A stretch of DNA of 64,000 bases from positions 242,066-306,065 of the forward strand of contig NZ_QMFB01000009.1 in NCBI RefSeq assembly GCF_003285015.1, read 5' to 3'. This document shows positions 9,102-18,072 of this stretch, piece after piece. Positions within the stretch are counted from its first letter, which is position 1, and each line of letters opens with the position of its first letter. Source of the DNA: Paenibacillus contaminans. GTDB lineage: Bacteria > Bacillota > Bacilli > Paenibacillales > NBRC-103111. A model generated the notes under the pieces. That model made no database searches. It was not told where the DNA came from and saw nothing but the letters and a program-made list of their open reading frames with translations. The translations under genes were made by a program, and so were the position numbers.

Positions 9102-11019
9102 GAATGTAAGGGGAAATTGGCATCAATACAGCGCCTTTTTCTTAAGCAGCGTATTTTCGGTCGCGATTTTCTACATCTATGCGGCGTTCATTTTCCATCC
9201 GGATGTCGTGAACGGGCATATCGAAGCGGCTTCCAAGGTACGGCAAGGGATGATTTTGTGCGAGTATATCATCATGATTTTCTCGTTTTTCTTCGTCCTG
9301 TATTCGATGTCGGCCTTCGTCAAATCGCGTAAAAAGGAATTCGGCTTATTTTCGCTATTCGGCATGACGAGCGGGCAAATCCGCCGCATGGTGCTGTACG
9401 AGAACATCGTTATTTCGCTGCTCGCGATCGTAACGGGCATCGCATTCGGCGCCTTGTTCAGCAAGCTGTTTTTCATGGCGCTCGCGGAGCTTCTCGACGT
9501 CAGCAACCCGATCCGGTTTACGCTGCCGGCGAAGGCGCTTTTGTTAACGGGTGTCGGTTTTTTCGTCCTGTTCCTCGTGATTACGCTGTTCACGCTTTTC
9601 CAAATCGGGCGGAGCCAAATTATCGACCTTCTTAAAGCGTCCAAGAAGCCGAAAACGCCGCCGATCGCATCCAAATGGCTCGTTTTGCTGTCTATCGTAT
9701 GTATCGGGGCCGGCTATTACATGGCATACAATATGAACATGATGAACGTTATGATCTATATGCTGCCGATTTTGTTCCTTGTTGTCGTCGGCACGTATTT
9801 CCTGTTCACGCAAGCCAGCGTTTCGATTTTTCGCCGGCTGCAGCGCCGGACGCCTTTTTACTACAAGGGCACGAATTTGATGACGGTATCGCAGCTCGTT
9901 TTCAAAATAAAAGACAACGCGCGTATTTTGTTCATGGTATCGATCATGAGCGCGGTTATCCTGACGGCGTCGGGAACGTTTTATGTGTTTTTCCAGGGCA
10001 GCAAGGCTCAGCTTCTTGACAACTTCCCTCAGACGATCGCTTTCTTCGAGAGAGGCTTGAATACGCATAACGTCGTCGATCCCGAAAAGGTTCGGCAAAT
10101 CCTGAAGGAGGACGGCGTCCAAGTCGAATACGAGCTTAAGCTGGCCGGCATTACGGCTGCATTTCCGATCGTCGGCTCGCGGTATAGCAAGGAAACGAAC
10201 GCTCTGATCGTTCCGGAGTCCGATTACAACAAGTACGCGGCGCTGATGAAGCGGCAGCGGGAAAAGCTTGATATCGCCAACGGGCATGCCGTATACGTGT
10301 ACCCGTACAAAGAAATGAAGATGCAGCTTGTCGAAACCGGCGTGCCTCTGAAAATGAAGGCGAACGAAAGCGAGCTCGAGCTGACGATCGATAAGCAGGT
10401 GAACGGGGCCATCGCGTTTCCGCGTTTCGAAGCGACGGAGCTGCTGGTCGTGGATGACGAGCAATATAAAGCGATCATGCAAGGCGTTCCGGAGGATAAG
10501 CAGGTTGCCGTTTATGGCTTTGAGCTGCAAAAATGGGAGTCGGCCGGCGAAACGGCCGCCAAAATCGCAGCGCTCGTGCCGGAAAAGCAGAACCATTTTT
10601 TCGAAAATCGGGTGGCGAGCTACAAAGAAACGATGCAGTTGGCTTCTCTGACATTATTTATTGGTCTTTTTGTCAGCTTCCTGTTTTTTATCGCTTCCGG
10701 CAGTATGATCTACTTCAAGCTGTTTACCGAGCTGGAGGAGGATCGCGAGCAGTTCCGGGCGTTGACGCGAATCGGCATGACGAAGCAGGAAATAAGCAAA
10801 ACCGTAACGACGCAAATCGCCATCGTGTTTTATGTACCATGCGTCGTCGGCATCGTGCATACGATGTTCGCGATGAAGGCGCTCGGCAATTTGCTCTTTA
10901 CCAGTGCGATGCTGTATGCGCTCGTCGTCATCGGCATCTACATCGTGATGCAGAGCGTTTATTTCCTCGCGGCGCGCCGTTCGTATTTAAATAAAATCGT
11001 GAAGGGTTATGCGGATTGA
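9076..11019 (+). CDS. Bce-type ABC transporter permease (FtsX-like, large extracellular domain)
   Basis: 647 residues from ATG 9076 (GGGAGGG at ~9062-9068), inside the end of the ATPase gene. The start KFRQLAAKNVRGNWHQY is typical of BceB/YxdM permeases. About ten hydrophobic segments are visible, with FtsX-like signatures (KSRKKEFGLFSLFGMTSGQI; LEEDREQFRALTRIGMTKQEI). A hydrophilic extracellular domain of about 200 residues lies between roughly residues 320 and 530, the region that recognises the peptide-target complex in this family. A strong terminator follows, closing the operon. Confidence 0.92.
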   Translation: MKFRQLAAKNVRGNWHQYSAFFLSSVFSVAIFYIYAAFIFHPDVVNGHIEAASKVRQGMILCEYIIMIFSFFFVLYSMSAFVKSRKKEFGLFSLFGMTSGQIRRMVLYENIVISLLAIVTGIAFGALFSKLFFMALAELLDVSNPIRFTLPAKALLLTGVGFFVLFLVITLFTLFQIGRSQIIDLLKASKKPKTPPIASKWLVLLSIVCIGAGYYMAYNMNMMNVMIYMLPILFLVVVGTYFLFTQASVSIFRRLQRRTPFYYKGTNLMTVSQLVFKIKDNARILFMVSIMSAVILTASGTFYVFFQGSKAQLLDNFPQTIAFFERGLNTHNVVDPEKVRQILKEDGVQVEYELKLAGITAAFPIVGSRYSKETNALIVPESDYNKYAALMKRQREKLDIANGHAVYVYPYKEMKMQLVETGVPLKMKANESELELTIDKQVNGAIAFPRFEATELLVVDDEQYKAIMQGVPEDKQVAVYGFELQKWESAGETAAKIAALVPEKQNHFFENRVASYKETMQLASLTLFIGLFVSFLFFIASGSMIYFKLFTELEEDREQFRALTRIGMTKQEISKTVTTQIAIVFYVPCVVGIVHTMFAMKALGNLLFTSAMLYALVVIGIYIVMQSVYFLAARRSYLNKIVKGYAD

Positions 11020-11082
11020 TAGAAAAGGATCCGGCTGCGGATCGGCGGGTCCGCGGCAGGGTCCGGCAGGCGGCAAATAGAG

Positions 11083-11120
11083 ACGGCGTTCAAACCGGTT
11101 GGTTTGGACGCCGTTTTTTT
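11083..11120 (+). terminator. Strong Rho-independent terminator of the Bce operon
   Basis: A 14-bp stem (ACGGCGTTCAAACC with GGTTTGGACGCCGT, one G-U pair), a GGTT loop and a T-run at 11114-11120. Confidence 0.9.
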
Positions 11121-11387
11121 ACGGTGGATGGTTGAGGTGGTAATTAAGGTAATGAGGTAGTGGCTAGATCGCGTGTAACGCCAAAACGATAGATTTCGTA
11201 AGCGATGTCGCTTGCTCCATTCGATAACGACAGGGGCAGCCTGCTATTCGGTTGGGTTAGGGAAGCGGGCTTTTTTCTCTAACGGAAGCCATAGCTCCTA
11301 TTTCGACGAAAAAGGCGGTTTTGAAATGGGTGTTATGGCGTTGACCGCGCATCTAGGCATTTGATCGTGCAACGGGTAGTGATCCTC
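11121..11387. other. Gene-free spacer with an orphan terminator-like hairpin
   Basis: No credible coding frame. At 11238-11276, AGCCTGCT can pair with AGCGGGCT and is followed by TTTTTT, resembling a plus-strand terminator, but the Bce operon already ends at 11120 and no gene lies between. Confidence 0.5.
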
Positions 11388-11690
11388 ATAATGAGGAAAA
11401 GATTACTATTCGTGAGGTAAACCTCACTATTTCAAACCGAAAACCCGTGTTTTGATGAGGTAATGAGGCAAATGCAACTATTAGTGAGACAAACGAAATT
11501 GATAGTGGTGTTTGCCTCACTCTTGGGCGAGAACGAGCATGTTACCTGCGAAATAGTGAGGACAGCCTCATGAACAATAAGGTTTTCTCCACTAATCGCA
11601 AGATTCGCGCATAACCACTACGATATCCGTAATTGCTTTCGTAGCCAGGGACTTGATGGCGCATCTTGTGAAGAAAAACTCACTACAAAT
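11388..11690. repeat. Dispersed 'TGAGGCAAA' element, copy 1
   Basis: Contains one unit similar to the 72-bp repeats of copy 3, then the conserved core: a 39-base stem-loop (11483-11521; arms AGTGAGACAAAC and GTTTGCCTCACT), GGGCGAGAACGAGCAT and AGGTTTTCTCCACTAA. The right end with ACGATATCCGT is shared with copy 2. A further motif GTGAAGAAAAACTCACT near 11668 recurs near 36509. No coding frame is credible. Confidence 0.75.
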
Positions 11691-11786
11691 GAGCCAAGGT
11701 CCACTATTCAACCGGTATAAAGTACGTTGGGCTGATTGTCCATCATGGCCTAGCCCCAAGGAACGTACCCTTGGTGCCATTGCCGA

Positions 11787-12716
11787 TCAGCCGTTAGAGC
11801 TGCCTGCAATGGCAGCTTGCTGCGGCTTTGCAGCAGCTTCCGTCGTTTTGTTGTGCTTGAGGAAATACCAGACGCCGAGCAAAATAATGGCGCCCGCGGC
11901 CATTTGCATGCCGGTGATGCGCTCGCCGAGCAGCCAGAACGCTAGCAGGCTTGCGCCTGCCGGTTCGCCAAGCACGCTCATCGAAACGTTCGTGGCGCTG
12001 ACGTAGCGGAGCAGCCAGTTGAACAGCAACTGCCCGAACACGGTCGGCACGAAAGCGAGCAGTGCGAAAATAAGCCAGTTTTGGCCGGAATAACCGCCGA
12101 ACGAAAAACCGAAAGCGACGTTATAGACGGCGATAACGAGTGCAGCCGACGCGAATGCCGTGAAGCTATACAGCATGGCCGGCATCCGGCGCAGCACGAG
12201 CTGGCCGAACAGCATATGGAGAGCGATTGCGAACGTCCCCGCAAGCGAGAGCAAATCTCCCGTCAGCGCGTCTCCGGCGACTTGCAGGTCGCCCCAGCCG
12301 ATCAGCAGCGTGCCGCCGATCGCCACGGACATTCCCGCGATCGCTTTGCCGGTCGTCCGCTCCTTAAACAGCCAGAAAGCGCCGATCAGCACGATAATCG
12401 GCTGAAGCGACAAGATGACCGTCGAGCTGGCGACGGAGGTCAGCCGCAAAGAGTTCATCCAGAGCAAGTAATGTACGCCTAAACAGATGCCTGACAGTCC
12501 GGTGAGCGTCCAATCGCGGAAGGAAGCCCGCCTGATAGCGGGTCTGAATTTTAGCATGAAGGGAAGAAGAATGATATTCGTCAGCAAAAGCCGGTACATC
12601 GCCATTACCGAAACGGGGGCGTCGGACAGCCGGACGAAGATGCCGGAAAAAGAAATAGCCGCAATGCCGACGGCAAGCAGCAAGGGTATCGGTACAGGCA
12701 AAGACCGGGCTTTCAT
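11787..12716 (-). CDS. EamA/DMT-superfamily transporter
   Basis: 309 residues forming about ten hydrophobic helices in two EamA halves, e.g. AISFSGIFVRLSDAPVSVMA at the start, MYRLLLTNIILLPFM, and LGEPAGASLLAFWLLGERI in the second half. AAGGAG lies about 6 bases before the ATG. The family exports or imports small metabolites (amino acids, nucleosides, drugs); the substrate cannot be deduced. The gene stands alone, with a repeat-filled upstream region (13-bp tandem array) and the dispersed element downstream. Confidence 0.88.
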   Translation of the reverse strand: MKARSLPVPIPLLLAVGIAAISFSGIFVRLSDAPVSVMAMYRLLLTNIILLPFMLKFRPAIRRASFRDWTLTGLSGICLGVHYLLWMNSLRLTSVASSTVILSLQPIIVLIGAFWLFKERTTGKAIAGMSVAIGGTLLIGWGDLQVAGDALTGDLLSLAGTFAIALHMLFGQLVLRRMPAMLYSFTAFASAALVIAVYNVAFGFSFGGYSGQNWLIFALLAFVPTVFGQLLFNWLLRYVSATNVSMSVLGEPAGASLLAFWLLGERITGMQMAAGAIILLGVWYFLKHNKTTEAAAKPQQAAIAGSSNG

Positions 12717-12852
12717 GGGTTGCTCCTTCTGACTGATTGATCGATGTTAATTACCCTATCATAGCACGCTATCTTCGATATCAAAAGCGATTACCGGATA
12801 CTTCCACGGCTCCGGAACGATGCAGGCGAAGAAGGAGATGCTCTGCGCAGGC

Positions 12853-13036
12853 CGCACTGGATTGCCGCACTGGATTGCCGCACGGGTTTGCTGTACTGGA
12901 TTGCCGCACTGGGTTGCCGCACGGGTTTGCTGTACTGGATTGCCGCACTGGGTTGCCGCACTGGTATACTGCACTCGCCTGCCACACACAGGCTTGCTGC
13001 ATTGGCTTCCTGCACGGGCCTGCCGCACTCGCCTGC
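12853..13036. repeat. 13-bp tandem repeat array (about 14 units)
   Basis: Units follow the pattern CGCACTGGATTGC with drift (CGCACGGGTTTGC, TGTACTGGATTGC). A higher-order 39-bp block of three units is repeated in the first half; one unit is 15 bases long. It lies between the 3' end of the PAS kinase and the promoter side of the EamA gene. The unit length is not a multiple of three, so all six frames carry short spurious open stretches. Confidence 0.9.
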
Positions 13037-13055
13037 CGGCATTCTATTAAGCATC

Positions 13056-14888
13056 TTAACCATCTTGAGACTCTTGAGGCGCCGAGTTCGAAATGCAGTG
13101 GGGCATTGCGGGCGGCAAAATAATTTCGACGGTCGTCCCTTGTCCGACTTCGCTCGAAATGGAAATCGTGCCTTGATGAGATTCGATGATCCGGTGGCAT
13201 ATCATGAGTCCGAGGCCGGTTCCGCCTTCTTTGGTCGTGTAGAAAGGCTCGCCGAGCTTGGCAAGCTGCTCTTTGGCGATGCCGGGCCCTTGATCGGCGA
13301 AACGCAGCGACAGGTCGCCCGATTCGCTTCGGCGCGCCGACACCATGATCATTCCCCCGTAAGGCATCGCTTCAATTCCGTTTTTGAGAATGTTTACGAA
13401 TACCTGTTTAAGCTGGTTCTCGTCGCAGCAGATCGGCGGCAAGCCTGGCTCGACATCCGTAAATATTTGAACGTTATTCAGGATCGCTTGGATATCCAGC
13501 AGCTTCACAATGTCCCTTAGCAGCAGGTCGATCGGCATCGCCTTGAAGCTTTTGGGCTGCGGCTTGGCGAGAATGAGAAATTCCCCGACAATTTCTTCAA
13601 TACGCGAAAATTCGTTGAACATGATCGAGAAATAATCGTCATACTTCTTTTCTTTCCCGAGCTTCGAACGGAAGAGCTGCAGAAAACCCTTGAGCGAGGT
13701 CAGCGGATTGCGGATCTCGTGGGCGATGCCGGCAGCCAGCTGTCCGACGATGGAAAGCTTCTCCGACTTTTGCAGCAGCTCCTGCTGCGCGTGCTGGTCC
13801 GTTATATCGGTGCCGGTAACGTATATCGTTCCGCGCTCCGGAATAATGGAGGCGTTCCAGCGAATGAGCCTGTAATGGCCGTCTTTATGGCGAAAGCGGG
13901 ATTCCAAATGCAGGACATTGGCGCCGCTATTCATCTCAGCCAGTGCCAGAAACGGATTTTTATCGTCGGGATGCACGATGGAGCACAGGAAGCGGCTCTC
14001 TTGCATATCTTCCTCGGAATAACCGAGTTGGGCTTCCCATGCCGGGTTCTTTACCCGCATTTGTCCGTCGAGCGTGCAGATACAGAGCAGTTGCTGGGAC
14101 AGGTTGAAAAAATGATCGAGCTCCTCCTGCATTTTGACCATCGAAGAGACGTCGCGAAGGACGGACATGACGGCAGGTTTGCCTGCGTACTCGAATGAGA
14201 AGCCGGTGGTCTGCGCATCGAGCCGGGTGCCGTCCAGACGCAAAATTCTATGCTGTTCGGTGACGGGGGAGCCCGGAAGATTCAATAGTCCTTCGAAATA
14301 TATTTTAGCGGGCTCGTGGTCGTCCGGCAAAATGAAATCGTACACCGATCGCCCGATCAGCTCATCATTACCGTTCGCCTTAAGCAGCAGCTCGCCGGAC
14401 GGGTTTACATACACGAGTTTGTCGTCGCTGATGATGATAATCCCTTCGGGGAAAGATTCCACGAGCTGCCGGTGCTTCCTCTCGCTCTCGTAAAGCTGCG
14501 CCTCCATCAGCTTGCGCTGGGTAATATCCCGGGAAAAGAGAAGAATGTGCGTACAATCGTTGTCAGAGTTGAAGAGAGGGGCAAGCGTCGTTTCGAACAT
14601 GAAGGTCTCCGTATCTCCGATGTATACGTCCTCGAAATGAACCGACCGCTTCCGGTTGACCGCTTTGGTAAACGAATCGAGAAACAGCTCGTAATTGCGT
14701 TCGGAGGCGGATTCCCCCAAGTACATCCCGATCATTTTCTCGCGCGGTATGCCGCTGAACCTTTCGCATGCGCGGTTGGCATCGATATAGCGGAAACGGG
14801 GGCCCGGCGAGACTTCAAGCAAGGTGATGGCATCCGATACGTTCTCGATAAAGGAAGAAAGATGGTGGATAAAAGCTTTTTGCCTCAT
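13056..14888 (-). CDS. Cytoplasmic triple-PAS sensor histidine kinase (sporulation-kinase type)
   Basis: 610 residues without membrane helices. Three PAS/PAC domains (~10-125, ~135-255, ~265-380, each followed by a linker such as SRDITQRKLMEAQ or TGTDITDQHAQQ) precede a HisKA domain with the phosphoacceptor His in VGQLAAGIAHEIRNPLTSLK (~395-415) and a HATPase domain (N-box FVNILKNGIEAMP, G-boxes DQGPGI and GGTGLGLMICHRI). Domain order and H-box match the KinA/KinE-like orphan kinases that feed phosphate to Spo0F in spore formers. No response regulator is adjacent, which supports an orphan role. No clear RBS stands before the ATG. Confidence 0.88.
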   Translation of the reverse strand: MRQKAFIHHLSSFIENVSDAITLLEVSPGPRFRYIDANRACERFSGIPREKMIGMYLGESASERNYELFLDSFTKAVNRKRSVHFEDVYIGDTETFMFETTLAPLFNSDNDCTHILLFSRDITQRKLMEAQLYESERKHRQLVESFPEGIIIISDDKLVYVNPSGELLLKANGNDELIGRSVYDFILPDDHEPAKIYFEGLLNLPGSPVTEQHRILRLDGTRLDAQTTGFSFEYAGKPAVMSVLRDVSSMVKMQEELDHFFNLSQQLLCICTLDGQMRVKNPAWEAQLGYSEEDMQESRFLCSIVHPDDKNPFLALAEMNSGANVLHLESRFRHKDGHYRLIRWNASIIPERGTIYVTGTDITDQHAQQELLQKSEKLSIVGQLAAGIAHEIRNPLTSLKGFLQLFRSKLGKEKKYDDYFSIMFNEFSRIEEIVGEFLILAKPQPKSFKAMPIDLLLRDIVKLLDIQAILNNVQIFTDVEPGLPPICCDENQLKQVFVNILKNGIEAMPYGGMIMVSARRSESGDLSLRFADQGPGIAKEQLAKLGEPFYTTKEGGTGLGLMICHRIIESHQGTISISSEVGQGTTVEIILPPAMPHCISNSAPQESQDG

Positions 14889-15262
14889 AAGACGACATTC
14901 CCCGCTTTGTCAAAATACTGCATACAATATTATTCCGATTGGTTTTGACCAAATTATGGCATATTTTGCAAGTAGGAGCAACAAGAAAAAATGTTTTTTG
15001 CAAGAAAAAAGCTTTCGCTCAAAAAGAGAGGCGCCAAATTGGAAACAAAGAAAATGAAAACGGCCGACGAAACCGGACCGGACGGCGGAATGAAAGGCGG
15101 AACGAAAGCGCATAATCAAAAACGATGCCCCCATAAGGGACGGCAAGGCCGTCAAACGCTTATGAGAAACATCGTTATGATCGAAGGGGAGAAGGGGATT
15201 CATCCCCGGCATATGCGCGATTGCGAGTTTCCCAACCCTCGGATATGAGGGCGGCTTATGTT
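14889..15262. other. 374-bp intergenic region without a supported gene
   Basis: Short open frames exist on both strands (for example 15051-15248 plus, rich in Lys and Gly) but none has an RBS or a recognisable product. No terminator or repeat was seen. Confidence 0.5.
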
Positions 15263-16384
15263 CTATTGCAGGAGCTCCATAATGGCCTGCGAGCACTGCT
15301 GCGGGCTGTAGTTCAGCGATTGCTGCCGCAAAAAATCGCGGTGCCGGCTCACGAAATCGGGATAATCCCGGACCAGCCGCTCAAACCATATGTCGAGGGT
15401 GCGGGGCGAATCGAGCTGCTCGCCGAAGCCGTTGGCAATGAAATAGTGGCAGTTCTCTTCCTCCTGACCGGGGATCGGGCTGTAAAACAGCATCGGGATC
15501 CCTTTGGCCATGCCTTCGGTGCAGGTCATCCCGCCGGGCTTCGTAATGAGCAGATCGGAGACGTCCATCAGCTTGTCGACTTCCTTCGTAAACCCAAGCA
15601 AATGCACGTTCGGATGCTTGAAGCGTTCGTCTTCGGCCAGCTTCTGGCGGGCTTTCTCATTGCTGCCCATACAGAAGATAAGCTGAATCCGGTCGCGCCA
15701 TCTCGAGGCATGTTGGAAGAGCTCCTCATTGTTGATGAGGCCCCAGCCGCCACCCATGATCAAAGCGGTCGGCATTTCCTTCAGCCCGAAGCGGGCGCGG
15801 ATTTCATCCTTGTTCGGATCCGTCTCCCAAAAATTCGGATGGATCGGAATGCCGGTAACGACGATTTGCTGGGAAGGCACGCCTCTGCCGATTAGCTTCG
15901 CCTTCACCGAATCCGTCGAAACGAGATACTGGTTTACGGACGGGCTGATCCATGTTCCATGGGCGTCGTAGTCGGTGATGACCGTGCAAAGCGGGACGCT
16001 TAAGCCGGAACGCTTCAGACGGGAAACGACGACGTTGGGAAACGGATGTGTGCATACGATCATGTCCGGGCGAAGCTGCCGGATAATGCTCGACGTCCGG
16101 GCGTAAAAAATACGATGCAGCGCCATTTGCAGGACGCGGTTAAGCGATTTTTTGTATTGATGGCGGTACAGCATGCCATAGAGCTTGGGCTGCGATGTCA
16201 CCGTTTTGCGGTAGGCGGAAAAAATAAGCGGCGCAATGGTCGGATGTTGAAAAGCGCCTAGCTCCATCACGCGAGTCATGATGCCGGAAGAAAGCTGGCG
16301 CAACCCGTCCGATATGGCATGGGCCGCTTGCGTATGGCCGGAGCCGAAGCCCTCGGATAAAAGAAGCACCCTCTTTTTTCTCAA
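15263..16384 (-). CDS. MGDG-synthase-like glycosyltransferase (diacylglycerol glucosyltransferase/UgtP type)
   Basis: 373 residues in the MurG/GT28 fold. The N-terminal MGDG_synth domain starts VLLLSEGFGSGHTQAA and contains DMIVCTHPFPNVV. The C-terminal domain has ALIMGGGWGLIN (nucleotide-sugar loop) and DLLITKPGGMTCTEGMAKGIP (the conserved GGxTxxE donor-binding motif). The family transfers sugar from UDP-glucose or UDP-galactose to diacylglycerol at the inner face of the membrane, making glycolipids and, in Firmicutes, the lipoteichoic acid anchor. It is monocistronic here. Confidence 0.85.
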   Translation of the reverse strand: MRKKRVLLLSEGFGSGHTQAAHAISDGLRQLSSGIMTRVMELGAFQHPTIAPLIFSAYRKTVTSQPKLYGMLYRHQYKKSLNRVLQMALHRIFYARTSSIIRQLRPDMIVCTHPFPNVVVSRLKRSGLSVPLCTVITDYDAHGTWISPSVNQYLVSTDSVKAKLIGRGVPSQQIVVTGIPIHPNFWETDPNKDEIRARFGLKEMPTALIMGGGWGLINNEELFQHASRWRDRIQLIFCMGSNEKARQKLAEDERFKHPNVHLLGFTKEVDKLMDVSDLLITKPGGMTCTEGMAKGIPMLFYSPIPGQEEENCHYFIANGFGEQLDSPRTLDIWFERLVRDYPDFVSRHRDFLRQQSLNYSPQQCSQAIMELLQ

Positions 16385-16461
16385 AACAGTTCACCTGACC
16401 TTCATTCTCACTATACCTAATGATTATCGTCGGCAGGTAGTGACAATGGTCATGTGACCGG

Positions 16462-17040
16462 TCATATCGTACCGAACGCTTGTTTTTTATCCCGGTAGCA
16501 TTTGCGGCACACGGGCAAGTAGCTCTCATTGCCGCCGATCTGGATCTGTTCGCCTGCGAACACAGGTACTCCGTCCTTAAGGCGCATGTTCATGACCGCT
16601 TTCTTCGAGCAGTACCAGCAGATCGTTTTGATTTCTTCCATCTTGTCGGCGATCGCCATAAGTTTGGCGCTTCCTTCAAATAGGCTGCCTACAAAGTCGG
16701 CTCGGAGACCGTACGCGATGACCGGAATATCGAGCAGGTCGACGATGTCCGTCAGTCTGTCTACTTGCTCCGGGCTTAGAAATTGCGCTTCATCGATCAA
16801 TATGCAGTCGGGGCGCTCCGTTTCGGCGATGGCGTACAGATCGGTCGATTCATCGACAATGATCGCTTCCTTCGTAAGACCGATGCGGGATGCGACGATT
16901 CCGCTGCCGGCACGGTCGTCGATGGCCGGGGTAAAGAGCAGCGCTTTTTTACCTTGTTCTTCGTAATTGTAGGCTGTCCGCAGCACCTCGATAGACTTGC
17001 CGCAGTTCATGGTGCCGTAGCGAAAATATAGCTTTGCCAC
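16462..17040 (-). CDS. tdk: Thymidine kinase (type II)
   Basis: 192 residues from a GTG start; GGAGAGG lies upstream with long spacing and no better start exists in frame. The P-loop is GTMNCGKS (9-16), Walker B is DCILIDEAQFL, and the lasso/substrate region includes IPVIAYGLRADF. The zinc-binding cysteines are present as CWYC and CRKC. It phosphorylates thymidine to dTMP for nucleotide salvage. Length and motifs are complete. The 3' end overlaps a palindrome, GGTCATGTGACC, at 16448-16459. Confidence 0.93.
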   Translation of the reverse strand: MAKLYFRYGTMNCGKSIEVLRTAYNYEEQGKKALLFTPAIDDRAGSGIVASRIGLTKEAIIVDESTDLYAIAETERPDCILIDEAQFLSPEQVDRLTDIVDLLDIPVIAYGLRADFVGSLFEGSAKLMAIADKMEEIKTICWYCSKKAVMNMRLKDGVPVFAGEQIQIGGNESYLPVCRKCYRDKKQAFGTI

Positions 17041-17249
17041 GATATATGTTATCCTCTCCGGGTACGTTCGTATGTAGTGGGACTAAAATCCATCATATCA
17101 CGTTTCGGCGCTTTTCGCATGCTGCATGAGGCTAATTGGAGGGGGAGACGGCCGGAAATATTTCATTTCGGGGATGGTAGTGCGGGCAAGAACGAGCGTA
17201 TGCAGGTTGACTGGCCGTTTCTGCAGTCTCAGGGGTCCCCAGAGCGTAA

Positions 17250-17287
17250 TAAAACCCCTATTCAAGCAGCGAACCGCTGAACAGGGG
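17250..17287 (-). terminator. Rho-independent terminator of the WrbA-type gene
   Basis: On the minus strand, CCCCTGTTCA (17287-17278) pairs with TGAATAGGGG (17264-17255), followed by TTTTA. It begins 8 bases after the stop codon. Confidence 0.85.
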
Positions 17288-17295
17288 CGATGCCA

Positions 17296-17910
17296 TTATG
17301 AGCCTTGTCCGTTCTTCACCCAACCGGCAACGGTTACGACGCGTTTGGCTTGATGCCTGGCGGCGGCAAGAACCGTATCGGGAATGGGCTGGTTCTCTAC
17401 GACTGTCGCGCTTGTTCCGTACGGATTGCCTCCGGATTGGAACAGTATCGGGTCGGTATATCCCGGCGCGACAACGATAGCCCCCCAGTGGTACATCGTC
17501 GTATACAGCGACAAGACGGTCGCTTCTTGGCCGCCATGGGCGTTGCTGGCGCTTGTCATTGCCGACACGACCTTATTGGCGAGCTTGCCCTGGAACCACA
17601 AGCCCCCGGTCGTATCGAGGAATTGCTTCATTTGGGCCGCCATGTTGCCGAATCGGGTAGGCGTGCTGAAGATGATCGCGTCGGCCCATTCCAAATCGGC
17701 AAGCTGCACGGTCGGCACGTCCTTCGTCGCATCCACGTGCGCTTTCCATGCGGGATTCGATTCGATGGCGGCTGCAGGAGCGAGCTCCGTAACCTTGACG
17801 ATTTTGGCTTCGCCTCCGGCTTCTTTCACGCCTTCCGCGGCCGCCTTCGCTAACTCGTAGTTCGTACCGGTGGAACTGTAATAAACGATAGCTGCTTTCA
17901 CATTGCCCAT
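17296..17910 (-). CDS. WrbA-type NAD(P)H:quinone oxidoreductase (flavodoxin fold)
   Basis: 204 residues from ATG 17910; AAGGAGG lies 11 bases upstream, whereas the longer frame to 18048 lacks one. The FMN phosphate loop is YYSSTGTNYELA near the start. Other WrbA hallmarks are the loop STPTRFGNMAAQMKQFLD and the C-terminal block ASNAHGGQEATVLSLYTTMYHWG with GGNPYG. The family performs two-electron reduction of quinones and protects against quinone stress. A palindrome (GCATAC-N8-GTATGC) lies directly upstream and may be an operator. The gene is separated from the ABC operon upstream by a terminator, so it is its own transcription unit. Confidence 0.9.
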   Translation of the reverse strand: MGNVKAAIVYYSSTGTNYELAKAAAEGVKEAGGEAKIVKVTELAPAAAIESNPAWKAHVDATKDVPTVQLADLEWADAIIFSTPTRFGNMAAQMKQFLDTTGGLWFQGKLANKVVSAMTSASNAHGGQEATVLSLYTTMYHWGAIVVAPGYTDPILFQSGGNPYGTSATVVENQPIPDTVLAAARHQAKRVVTVAGWVKNGQGS

Positions 17911-17935
17911 ACTTTTTTCGGCCTCCTTACAATTT

Positions 17936-17955
17936 GCATACATGGTTTGGTATGC
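17936..17955. promoter_or_regulatory. Candidate operator palindrome upstream of the quinone reductase
   Basis: GCATAC and GTATGC form perfect 6-bp arms with 8 bases between, about 8-10 bases upstream of the RBS. The position fits repressor binding over the promoter or start region. Confidence 0.35.
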
Positions 17956-18025
17956 CCGTTTGCAGCACGGTTCATGCATGCGAGCCATGTGCCATGAATG
18001 CCGGCAAGGGATGTATGGCAAAACG

Positions 18026-18064
18026 GAAAAAAACCTTGACCGCATCAACGAAACGCAATCAAGG
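18026..18064 (-). terminator. Rho-independent terminator of the sulfonate-type ABC operon
   Basis: On the minus strand, CCTTGATTGC pairs (two G-U pairs) with GCGGTCAAGG, followed by TTTTTTT. It lies just after the ATPase gene stop. Confidence 0.8.
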
Positions 18065-18072
18065 CTTCTCTA

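Noticed and set aside
14991..15248. 85-codon ORF between the PAS kinase and the glycosyltransferase
   Set aside because: No RBS, no recognisable motif, and a competing open frame on the other strand.
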